Shown: piece by piece, positions 55,837-63,210 of the stretch
Layout of the letters: every line of letters begins with the position of its first letter
Position numbering within the stretch: the stretch's first letter is position 1
DNA from: Candidatus Azophilus lithoversatilis
GTDB lineage: Bacteria > Pseudomonadota > Gammaproteobacteria > Pseudomonadales > Azotimanducaceae
NCBI GenBank assembly: GCA_028278675.1
Contig: JAQAJJ010000008.1
Location: 1 to 64,000 of the forward strand
DNA: 64,000 nucleotides
Direction of reading: 5' to 3'
The notes under the pieces: generated by a model
The model's database searches: none
What the model saw: the letters and a program-made list of their open reading frames with translations, nothing else
Told to the model about the DNA's origin: nothing
Program-made: the position numbers and the translations under genes

Positions 55837-56462
55837 GGGGACTGCTTGAGGCGCACCCAAGGCTGCGCGACAAAGCGCTCTTGCTCAAACGCATCGATTT
55901 CCGCGGCGCGCCGGTCCGTCAGGGCAATGTCATCCAACCCGCGCAAAAGGCGCCTGCGCTGCCCTTGCGGCACGGCGAACGGGATCTGCGCGCCTGCGCC
56001 CTCGATCTTTGAGGCGCGAAGGTTGACGGTCACTCGGTTGCGCTGAGGGTCTCGATCGGACCAAGCCGCCAGCGCACGGATTTCGGAACCCGGCGCCTCG
56101 GCGGGCAATAGGCCGTTGGCCACGCAGTTCTTCTGGAAAATGGGGCTGAAGCCCGGCGCAACGATGACGCGAATGCCGAACTCGGCAAGCGCCCAGACCG
56201 CGAATTCCCTGGACGAGCCGCAGCCGAAGTTGGGGCCGCCGAGCAAAATGCTGGTGCCGGTCCGCTCCGGGCGATTCAGGATGAAATCCGGATTGGGTAT
56301 GCGCCGCTTGGGATCGAGGTATCGCCAATTGGCAAACAGGCCAGCGGCCAGACCCGAACGCGAGACCCGCCGCATCTCCCGCGACGGCATGATGGCGTCT
56401 GTGTCGATGTTGGCCTGCAGCAGCGGCGCCGCAACACCCCTATGGACTTCAAAGGCTTCCAC
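55833..56462 (-). CDS. LeuD-like hydratase small subunit
   Basis: 209 residues from GTG 56462. It has ANIDTDAIMPSREM, LLGGPNFGCGSSREFAVWAL, FQKNCVANGLLP and ends in a TDRRAAEIDAFE segment, the small (swivel) subunit of isopropylmalate isomerase-type enzymes. In this setting it may serve a catabolic hydratase (malate, citramalate or dimethylmalate type) rather than leucine synthesis, since no leuA or leuB is near. It follows leuC by 9 bp. Confidence 0.85.
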   Translation of the reverse strand: MEAFEVHRGVAAPLLQANIDTDAIMPSREMRRVSRSGLAAGLFANWRYLDPKRRIPNPDFILNRPERTGTSILLGGPNFGCGSSREFAVWALAEFGIRVIVAPGFSPIFQKNCVANGLLPAEAPGSEIRALAAWSDRDPQRNRVTVNLRASKIEGAGAQIPFAVPQGQRRRLLRGLDDIALTDRRAAEIDAFEQERFVAQPWVRLKQSP

Positions 56463-56471
56463 GGATGCAAT

Positions 56472-57839
56472 CTACACCGTGCCGGGCGATGCGATGCGGC
56501 CGAGGATCGCGGAGGCGGCCACAACCGCCGGGCTGGCCAAATGCGACCGAACGCCCGGTCCCTGCCGGCCCTCGAAGTTTCTGTTGGTGGTGGTGATGAC
56601 CCGCTCGCCGGTCCCGAAAGACTCCCCGCCGGCAAAAAAACACATCGAGCAGCCAGGCTCGCGCCACTCGAACCCGGCTGCCTCGAATACCCGATCGAGG
56701 CCCTCGGCCTCAGCCAGGCGTTTCACGCGCTTCGATCCCGGAACGCAGATCGCAGTCAGCCCGGACGCCACGCGGCGCCCCTTGAGCACCTGAGCGGCCG
56801 CGCGCAGGTCACTGATGCGGGCGTTGGTGCAGGATCCGATGAATGCCGCGTCAATGGGCTTCGACGCCAAGGGCGTCCCGGACTCCAGCCCCATGTAGTC
56901 AAGCGCTTGACGGGCGGCCGCATCCTTCGGCGGCGGAATTGGGTCGCCAACCCCCACACATTGCTCTGGCGAGGTGCCCCAAGTGACCTGCGGCGACACT
57001 CGGGCGGCGTCAAGACCGATGTCACGGTCGAAACAGGCCCCTGGGTCGCTGCGCAGCGCGCGCCAACATGGGAGCGGCGATTCCTTCGGTGCCAAGGGCG
57101 CTGCCGCGACATAGCCGAACACAGCCTCATCCGGGGCCACCACCGCGGTGGCCGCCCCGAACTCCGCGGCCATGTTGCACAGCGTCATGCGTTGCTCGAC
57201 ATCCATGGCGTCGATTCCTTCGCCCTGAAACTCGATGGCGGTCCCGCGGCCACCACCCGCTCCCTGGGTGCTTATCAAGGTTAGCGCAAGGTCCTTGGCG
57301 GTAGCGTGCCCACGCAGTTGCCCCGCGATGCTCACTCGCATTGTCGCCGGCCTCATCGCGCGCAGCGTGGAGGTCGCCAGCGCATGCTCGAGTTCGCTCG
57401 TGCCGATCCCAAAGGCCAAGACACCCAAGGCACCCAAGGTGCAGGTGTGGGAGTCGGGGCAGACGAGGCTCAAACCCGGCAACGCAATGCCTTGCTCCGC
57501 ACTCACCAAGTGGCAGATGCCCTGATCGTCGTCATCGACGTCGAACATGCGCAGACCGAGCGACGCGGCGCCGTGGCGCAGCGCAACGATGAAGTCCCTT
57601 CCGCCCGGCACTCGGGTATCGTCGCTGCGCCCGGGCAGCGTGTCCACGACATGGTCCACGACGCAGAAGGCGTGCTCGGGGCGACGCACGGAACGGCGGC
57701 GGCGGGCTAGGGAGTCGAGCGCAACGGCACCCGTACGCTCGTGCATAACCACACGATCAACGTACAGCAAGCTGCTGCCGTCGTCGTCTGTTTCTATGCA
57801 GTGGCTGTCCCACAGCTTGTCGAAGAGGGTTGCGGACAC
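56472..57839 (-). CDS. LeuC-like hydratase large subunit (aconitase family)
   Basis: 455 residues from GTG 57839. Iron-sulfur cluster cysteines are in IGSCTNARISDL and GCSMCFFAGGE; other motifs are LYVDRVVMHE, VCPDSHTCTLGALGVLAFGIGTSE and GGESFGTGERVITTTNRNFEGRQG. Same chemistry as isopropylmalate isomerase: dehydration-hydration of a hydroxy diacid. Operator 4 lies 14-39 bp upstream of its start in a 33-bp gap shared with the aldehyde dehydrogenase, supporting a catabolic rather than biosynthetic role. Confidence 0.87.
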   Translation of the reverse strand: MSATLFDKLWDSHCIETDDDGSSLLYVDRVVMHERTGAVALDSLARRRRSVRRPEHAFCVVDHVVDTLPGRSDDTRVPGGRDFIVALRHGAASLGLRMFDVDDDDQGICHLVSAEQGIALPGLSLVCPDSHTCTLGALGVLAFGIGTSELEHALATSTLRAMRPATMRVSIAGQLRGHATAKDLALTLISTQGAGGGRGTAIEFQGEGIDAMDVEQRMTLCNMAAEFGAATAVVAPDEAVFGYVAAAPLAPKESPLPCWRALRSDPGACFDRDIGLDAARVSPQVTWGTSPEQCVGVGDPIPPPKDAAARQALDYMGLESGTPLASKPIDAAFIGSCTNARISDLRAAAQVLKGRRVASGLTAICVPGSKRVKRLAEAEGLDRVFEAAGFEWREPGCSMCFFAGGESFGTGERVITTTNRNFEGRQGPGVRSHLASPAVVAASAILGRIASPGTV

Positions 57840-57852
57840 CGGCGCATCGGGT

Positions 57853-57878
57853 AGATATAATGACCTATCATTATGACT
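57853..57878. promoter_or_regulatory. Operator 4: overlaps the aldehyde dehydrogenase start codon
   Basis: ATAATGA-CCTA-TCATTAT (57857-57874) is a perfect 7-bp palindrome; the right half TATCATTATGACT aligns with the other sites. It includes a TATAAT (57856-57861) and the ATG at 57873. The whole divergent gap is 33 bp, so a bound protein would cover the promoter and start of both genes. Confidence 0.65.
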
Positions 57879-59303
57879 AATTTTCTGGTCGCAGCGAACC
57901 CCCGCGGTGGTCCCGGCTACCGATTCCCGGCTGCCGCCCCGGCCGATGTGGGCGAAGCGGCCCAGCGGCTGCGCACGGCCCAGCCGGATTGGGCGGCGCT
58001 GGCGGTCGAAGAGCGCCTCGCCTTACTGGGGCAGTGGTGTGAGGCGCTGCGCGCAATCGGGCCAGATTTGGTCGCGGCGCTTACGGAGGACACTGGCAGG
58101 GCATTGCTCTCCCAAGCGGAATTGGACGGGGCGCTGCGCCGCATCGAGCACTGGCGTCGCAAGTCCCCGGCCCTGCTGTCAACACCCTCCCAAGGGGTGT
58201 CGGAATCCGCGCCGAGCGTTCACTATGAGCATCGCCGCGATCCTCTGGGCCTCGTTGCGGTGATCTCGCCATGGAACTTTCCTTTGCTCCTCACGCTGAT
58301 CGACGCCGTGCCTGCGCTGACGGCCGGCTGCGCCGTGCTGGCCAAGCCAAGCGAGCACACGCCGCGGTTCGTCGCGCCGCTCATGGAGTCCGTTGGCTCG
58401 GTGCCGGCACTTGCTTCCGTTTTCCAATGCTCGCTGGGCGGGCCGGAGGCTGGCGCTGCCGCCGTGAACTGCGCCGACGCGGTTTGCTTCACCGGGAGCG
58501 TTGCCACGGGACGCAAGGTTGGTGCGCTCGCCGGCGAACGCCTGATCCCGGCGTTTCTGGAACTCGGCGGCAAGGACCCCCTCATAGTGCTCGCCGATGC
58601 TGACGTCGAAGACGCGGCGCGCATCGCCCTGCGGGGTTCGGTGATCGCCACCGGCCAGGCCTGTCAGTCCATCGAGCGCGTGTACGTTCATCAGTCGCTG
58701 TACGACTCATTTGTCGCAAAGTTGGTCGCAACCGCCAGCGCGGTGACCCTGAACACGGAGCGTGTGGACCGGGGCCATCTCGGGCCATTCATCGATCCAC
58801 GCCAAGCCCAGCTCGTGGAGGCCCAGCTGGAGGACGCTCAGGTCAACGGCGCCAGCCTGCTCTGCGGCGGCTTGGTGAGGCGCAATGGAGGCGCATGGTG
58901 CGCGCCAGTCGTGTTGACCGGGGTACGCCACGAAATGAGGCTCTACCGCGAGGAGACCTTCGGGCCGGTTCTGCCGGTGATGCCGTTTGCCGATGACGAC
59001 GAGGCGGTCGATCTGGCCAACGACTCCGAGTTCGGGCTGTCCGCCGCGGTGCTCGGCGAACGGGCTCACGCCCTGTCCGTCGCCGCCCGACTGCGCGCCG
59101 GCGCCGTCAGCATCAACGATGCCGGCCTGACGTCCCAGGTGGGCGACGTGGAAAAGGACTCCTACGGCGCCTCGGGTGTCGGTAAATCGCGCATGGGATC
59201 CAGCGGCTTGCTGCGCTTTCTGCGCCGACAGGCGTTGTTGGTGCAAACCGCGCCCGCCGCCTCGCTTGATGCGTTCAAGGAAGTGGAGCGGCAAACGGCT
59301 TAG
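57873..59303 (+). CDS. NAD(P)-dependent aldehyde dehydrogenase
   Basis: 476 residues. Family motifs: VAVISPWNFPLLLTLIDAVPALTAGCAVLAKPSEHTP-type block (AVISPWNFPLL), FTGSVATGRKVGA, the general base ELGGKDPLIV, the nucleophile Cys in GQACQSIERVYVH, and EETFGPVLPVMPF. Oxidises an aldehyde to an acid. The ATG lies inside operator 4 and only about 12 bp after a TATAAT box, so the mRNA is nearly leaderless. Convergent with the reductase gene, overlapping 4 bp. Confidence 0.93.
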   Translation: MTNFLVAANPRGGPGYRFPAAAPADVGEAAQRLRTAQPDWAALAVEERLALLGQWCEALRAIGPDLVAALTEDTGRALLSQAELDGALRRIEHWRRKSPALLSTPSQGVSESAPSVHYEHRRDPLGLVAVISPWNFPLLLTLIDAVPALTAGCAVLAKPSEHTPRFVAPLMESVGSVPALASVFQCSLGGPEAGAAAVNCADAVCFTGSVATGRKVGALAGERLIPAFLELGGKDPLIVLADADVEDAARIALRGSVIATGQACQSIERVYVHQSLYDSFVAKLVATASAVTLNTERVDRGHLGPFIDPRQAQLVEAQLEDAQVNGASLLCGGLVRRNGGAWCAPVVLTGVRHEMRLYREETFGPVLPVMPFADDDEAVDLANDSEFGLSAAVLGERAHALSVAARLRAGAVSINDAGLTSQVGDVEKDSYGASGVGKSRMGSSGLLRFLRRQALLVQTAPAASLDAFKEVERQTA

Positions 59304-60334
59304 GAAGCTTGAAGGCCGCCGCTTGGCGCTTCGCAACTCGGGACGCTTCCCATGCGCACCACCGTCTTGCCGAAAGTTTGGCCGGCCATCAGGCGGCAAA
59401 ACGCCGTCGGCGCCGATTGCAGCCCGTGAAAGACAGCTTCCCGATAGGCTAGGCTGCCCTCGCGAATGCGGCCACTCAACTCCTCCTCCATGCTCTCGCG
59501 CAGATCCTCGTGGTCATAGACCACCAAACCCCGCATCGTCGCCCGGGCTCGTATGACCAAGCCGGGATTGGGACCTGGCGGCACCTCAGTTTGGTTGTAC
59601 TGCTCCATCAGCCCACAGAGCGCCACCCGGGCATTGAGGGCCAGACGTTCCATCACCGCCTGCAGGACCGCGCCGCCGACATTGTCGAAGTACATGTCAA
59701 TGCCGTCGGGGCAGTGCGCGTCGAGCCCCTCACCGAGCGGCGCATGGCGGTCGATGCAGCCATCAAAGCCGGCCGCTTTGCGGAGCCAATCCCCTTTTTC
59801 CGCGCTGCCAACAATGCCGATGACCCGGGCGCCCGCGGCTTTGCACAACTGGCCCACCGTCGCACCCACCGGACCGGCGGCCGCCGACACCACCAAGGTT
59901 TGTCCGGACGCGGGTTTAAGGATGCGCTGCACCCCGGCGTAAGCCGTCAAGCCCGGCATACCGAGCACACCGAGGGCGAGCGACGGCGGATCCAAGCCCT
60001 CGGCAATGGGCACCAGCGCTTGTTCGGGCAGACGAACCCGCGCTTGCCAAGGACCGAAGGCCCGCGCCAGGGTTCCGGTGGGGCCCGCAGCTGAATTCTC
60101 GACGGTGCGCACGATCAGTTCGCTCTCCATCGGCTCTCCCGGAGCGATGGCGCCAGTGACGTGCCTGCCGCTCAGACGGCCCCGCAAATAGGGATCAATC
60201 GACAGGTAGAGAACCTCGGCCGCCACCCCGAATTCGGACGCCGGCGCGGGGCGCAGGGCAAAATCTTCCGGCACGGGGTTGCCTTCGGGACACCGGGCCA
60301 CGATCACGCAAGGGTTTGACTGGGCCTCGGTCAT
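59300..60334 (-). CDS. Zinc-independent MDR-family NADP oxidoreductase
   Basis: 344 residues. Medium-chain reductase of the CurA/leukotriene B4 12-hydroxydehydrogenase type: VLYLSIDPYLRGRLSG, GVLGMPGLTAYAGV, TLVVSAAAGPVGATVGQLCKAAGARVIGI-type cofactor motif, FDNVGG, GLMEQYN and GLVVYDH. It probably reduces an activated C=C double bond with NADPH. No zinc-ligand cysteine cluster. It starts 102 bp from the end of the small coiled-coil gene and may be co-transcribed with it. Confidence 0.9.
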   Translation of the reverse strand: MTEAQSNPCVIVARCPEGNPVPEDFALRPAPASEFGVAAEVLYLSIDPYLRGRLSGRHVTGAIAPGEPMESELIVRTVENSAAGPTGTLARAFGPWQARVRLPEQALVPIAEGLDPPSLALGVLGMPGLTAYAGVQRILKPASGQTLVVSAAAGPVGATVGQLCKAAGARVIGIVGSAEKGDWLRKAAGFDGCIDRHAPLGEGLDAHCPDGIDMYFDNVGGAVLQAVMERLALNARVALCGLMEQYNQTEVPPGPNPGLVIRARATMRGLVVYDHEDLRESMEEELSGRIREGSLAYREAVFHGLQSAPTAFCRLMAGQTFGKTVVRMGSVPSCEAPSGGLQAS

Positions 60335-60436
60335 GCATCCTCCAAGTGTTGGCAGAGCGTGCCGGCGCGCAACGGCGTCACATCGGGTGACCTTCGGGCT
60401 TCGCCGATCCAGTCAGGAGCTCACCGGACGTCTTGG

Positions 60437-60814
60437 TCATTCCCTGAGCATCCAAGCGCCAGCTTCCGACGACGTAGGCTCATCGTTGCGCTCTTGCGCC
60501 TCCGCCTGCTGCTGCAGAATGCGCAGAATGCGCGCCAAGTATTCCTGATGCCAGCGGCCACGCGCTTCCGCGTGGGCTGGGCTGGGCACGAACGTTTCGA
60601 TCTCCTCCCGAGTCAGGGCGCCCCGAGTCTCGAGCAACTCCTCAATCGTATCCAAACGTTGCCGCAGCACGGCGAGTTCCCCGGCAATCGCCATCGCAAT
60701 CGACAGCACTCGCTCCACGTCCGGATCCTCAAGGAAGTAGGGCCGTTTGCCGCGGGCCTTGGCACCCGCCAGTCGAACGACGTCCAGCGGCGCTTGCTTG
60801 TCATCTTCGCTCAA
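60437..60814 (-). CDS. Small coiled-coil protein of unknown function
   Basis: 125 residues: KRPYFLEDPDVERVLSIAM, then a predicted coiled coil LAVLRQRLDTIEELLETRG, LTREEIETFV, and a second helix WHQEYLARILRILQQQAEAQ. I recall similar uncharacterised proteins in catabolic clusters of Alpha- and Gammaproteobacteria, with no function assigned. It overlaps the methyltransferase gene by 4 bp, so both are made together; it may be an accessory subunit. Confidence 0.7.
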   Translation of the reverse strand: MSEDDKQAPLDVVRLAGAKARGKRPYFLEDPDVERVLSIAMAIAGELAVLRQRLDTIEELLETRGALTREEIETFVPSPAHAEARGRWHQEYLARILRILQQQAEAQERNDEPTSSEAGAWMLRE

Positions 60815-62040
60815 GGTGCGTCATACCCCTGTGCCGGAACTTCCGCGCCGGTGATGCGCCAGGCCGGCTTGCGTCCGTAGTCCTCGACCTTCTCGGTGGC
60901 GGCATCCCGAAACCCCTCCCCGTCGGCGATCGCATGCACGCCCTCGTGAATCAACCGGCTCCGGTCGAAGCCGGCCTCCACCATGAGTTGGTCCAAGTCG
61001 ATCTCGTGCAGCTTGGTCCAGAAAGGTTCGTTGTTGTTGAAAGCGTCCCAATCCCGCAGCGCCTGTTCGAGCAGCGGCATGGAAGCGTCATAGCGGGGCT
61101 GTTCGACATGAGTCACGAGCCCGCCCGGAGCGATCAGGCGGCGGCTCTCGGCCATGATGCGCTTCAGTGCCGCCAAGGAGGTCTCATGCAGAAACATGAT
61201 GCTGCCGACCCAGTCGAAGCAGCCGTCCTCGAAGGCCGACAGGTCGGCGGCGTCAGCCTGCACGAAAGTCACGTTGTCGACGCCCAGGCTCGCCGCCCGG
61301 GCAGCACCGTAGCGCAGCATGGGCGCAGCCACATCCACCGCCGTCACTTGGGCATCGGGATAGGCGGCCGCGATGGGCAGCACGTTGTGCCCTAGGCCGC
61401 AGCCGAGATCGAGAATGCGGCGCGGCGCGAAATCGGGGCGAAGTTTCTTGAGGAACGCGACCATCCCGCGGCCACCGCCGTCCGCCAGACGGCCGAGCAG
61501 TCCACCCGTGGTGACGAATAGCCCGGAGTCGTAGTTGGCCGCGGCGCTCACGTCCTGGTCCAGCCGCTCGGTGTAGTAGCTACCCGGCATGCAGTGGTGG
61601 TCCACGGCGGTCAGGTAGCGCGGCGGCGAAAGCGTCGGATCCAGCCGCAGGCGCCGTTGATCGGCCAATCCCGCGCTCCGGTCGATCAGTTCACGCAACT
61701 GCCCCAGCACAACGGAAAGGCCGGACTGCTGCCGCATCTCCATGGCGTTGCGGCGCAGGGCGCTCCAGATGCGGTAGAAGGCATGGCCTTCCAGCGCCCG
61801 CCGCACCTCGTGCCGGTCTGCGGGCGCACGGCCATGCCGCTGCCGAAAGGAAGGTTCGATTTCGCTTCGGTAGGCCACCGCAATGCCCGGCAGCACCTGG
61901 GCCGCCAGATGCCGGTTCAGGTGCGCCAGAAAATTGTAGCGCTCCGCCTGGTCGTGTGTCGTGTTCGGCAGCAGCGCATGCCGACCCACCGTTCGGTAGT
62001 CCGGGGGGCCGTCATAGTCCATCGTACTGGTCGCTTGCAT
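60811..62040 (-). CDS. SAM-dependent methyltransferase-domain protein
   Basis: 409 residues. The N-terminal 200 residues are a helical extension (HDQAERYNFLAHLNRHLAAQ...) of unknown fold; the C-terminal half has ILDLGCGLGHNVLPIAAAYP (SAM-binding), TAVDVAAPMLRYGAARA, VQADAADLSAFEDGCFDWV and FLHETSLAALKRIMAESRRLI. A class I methyltransferase; the substrate is unknown. ATG at 62040 directly follows R1 copy G, which brings GATCAGGAGG in ribosome-site position. Operator 5 lies about 135 bp upstream. Confidence 0.85.
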   Translation of the reverse strand: MQATSTMDYDGPPDYRTVGRHALLPNTTHDQAERYNFLAHLNRHLAAQVLPGIAVAYRSEIEPSFRQRHGRAPADRHEVRRALEGHAFYRIWSALRRNAMEMRQQSGLSVVLGQLRELIDRSAGLADQRRLRLDPTLSPPRYLTAVDHHCMPGSYYTERLDQDVSAAANYDSGLFVTTGGLLGRLADGGGRGMVAFLKKLRPDFAPRRILDLGCGLGHNVLPIAAAYPDAQVTAVDVAAPMLRYGAARAASLGVDNVTFVQADAADLSAFEDGCFDWVGSIMFLHETSLAALKRIMAESRRLIAPGGLVTHVEQPRYDASMPLLEQALRDWDAFNNNEPFWTKLHEIDLDQLMVEAGFDRSRLIHEGVHAIADGEGFRDAATEKVEDYGRKPAWRITGAEVPAQGYDAP

Positions 62041-62101
62041 GCTTCCTAGGCCTCCTGATCGCAGGACAAGGTTGTCATAAGGGTCAACTTTTGCGCCGAA
62101 C
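62041..62101 (-). repeat. R1 dispersed repeat, copy G (5' leader of the methyltransferase gene)
   Basis: Reverse-strand copy: CGGCGCAAAAGTTGACCC, TTATGACAACCTTGTCCTGC, GATCAGGAGGCCTAGG. It abuts the methyltransferase ATG. The 3' end of the element (GATCAGGAGG here, GATCAAGACA in other copies) has changed into a good ribosome-binding sequence 10 bp before the start. Confidence 0.75.
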
Positions 62102-62174
62102 AACCGCCGAATCGCGCAGCAACTCCATCGCGCCGCCCCAAGGCAGTGCGCTGACGCTTGCCGACCTCCACAAA

Positions 62175-62200
62175 TGACGTATTATCATATCAATATGTCA
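62175..62200. promoter_or_regulatory. Operator 5: between methyltransferase and hydrolase 3 genes
   Basis: Left half TGACGTATTATCA (62175-62187), right half TATCAATATGTCA (62188-62200). The halves match as an inverted repeat at 10 of 13 positions and align base for base with site 3. It lies in the 237-bp divergent gap. Confidence 0.7.
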
Positions 62201-62277
62201 ATTGAAATTGCAGGGAAGCGATTCGTCCCCCCCCACCGGGCGGTTGCCTAGTTTCGCATTATGCGGGAAGCGGTCCA

Positions 62278-63198
62278 TTGAAGTTCGACGCGGCGGCTCG
62301 TCCACCCGACGGCTTCGCGTGGCCGAACGGCGCCCGCTTGGCCCTGTCCATCGTGGTGAACGTCGAGGAAGGCGCGGAGATGAAGGTGCGGGACGGCGAC
62401 TCACGGCCCGAGCCGGTGGACGAGCTGGGTGCCGTTCCGAAACGGCCGATGCGCGTGCATGCCAACGAATCCAACTACCGCTACGGCATAGACTTCGGCG
62501 CCCCAAGGGTGTTTGGGTTGCTTGAGGACCAGGGGATTTCAGTAACCGCGACGGCTGCTGCCTTGGCCTTGGAACGGGCCCCTGTTCTTGCGGCGCACAT
62601 CAGGGAGAAAGGCCACGAGGCCGCTTGCCACGGCTACCGCTGGGTGTTCCAGCACGGCATGTCGGAAAGCGAGGAACGCGATTTCATTCGCAGCGCCCGG
62701 TCCAGCATAGAGGCCAGCGTCGGAGTCGCACCGGTGGGCTGGCTCTCGCGGCTGCTGCATACGGACCGCACCCGCCGGCTGCTTGCCGAGGAAGGCTTCG
62801 TTTACCATATGGACGACTACTCCGGCGACCTGCCGTTCTGGGACAGCGTCGAGTGCGCCGACGGGCGGACGCGCCCCATCCTGGTGCTGCCCTACGCGCT
62901 GGATTCCAACGACATGAAGCTGTGGACGTCGCCCTCATTCAGCCCCGCCGACTGGGCGCGCTATGCCATCGACAGCTTCGATTGGCTGCTTGAGGAAGCC
63001 GCGGCGGAAGGTCCCCGGATGATGTCCTTGGGCCTGCATCTGCGCATCATTGGACGTCCAGGCCGGATCGGGGCGCTCAAGCGGGTGCTCGATCATGTCG
63101 GCGGTCGGGACGACGTGTGGGTGGCCACGCGCCGGGACATCGCAGCCGCCTATGCCGCGGCGGTGCCGCCGCCAACCGCCTCATTAACCAGTGCTTAA
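62278..63198 (+). CDS. Polysaccharide deacetylase-fold hydrolase 3 (PuuE/cyclic-imide-hydrolase-like)
   Basis: 306 residues, starting at TTG 62278 (KFDAAARPPDGFAWPNGARL). It has LALSIVVNVEEGAE, ANESNYRYGIDFGAPRVFGLLED, EAACHGYRWVFQHGMSESEERDFI, a VGWLSRLLHTDRTRRLLAEEGF block, MDDYSGDLPFW and VLPYALDSNDMKLW. This is the PuuE-like subgroup, which includes allantoinase and cyclic imide hydrolase. Third such gene in the island, and a different branch from the pair at 42.9-44.8 kb. It is followed 12 bp later by an acyl-CoA dehydrogenase gene. Confidence 0.85.
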   Translation: MKFDAAARPPDGFAWPNGARLALSIVVNVEEGAEMKVRDGDSRPEPVDELGAVPKRPMRVHANESNYRYGIDFGAPRVFGLLEDQGISVTATAAALALERAPVLAAHIREKGHEAACHGYRWVFQHGMSESEERDFIRSARSSIEASVGVAPVGWLSRLLHTDRTRRLLAEEGFVYHMDDYSGDLPFWDSVECADGRTRPILVLPYALDSNDMKLWTSPSFSPADWARYAIDSFDWLLEEAAAEGPRMMSLGLHLRIIGRPGRIGALKRVLDHVGGRDDVWVATRRDIAAAYAAAVPPPTASLTSA

Positions 63199-63210
63199 GG
63201 GAGCGCCACC

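Noticed and set aside
56472-57839. Leucine biosynthesis operon
   Set aside because: leuC/leuD-like genes are without leuA or leuB, share an island operator and sit beside an aldehyde dehydrogenase, so a catabolic hydratase is more likely.
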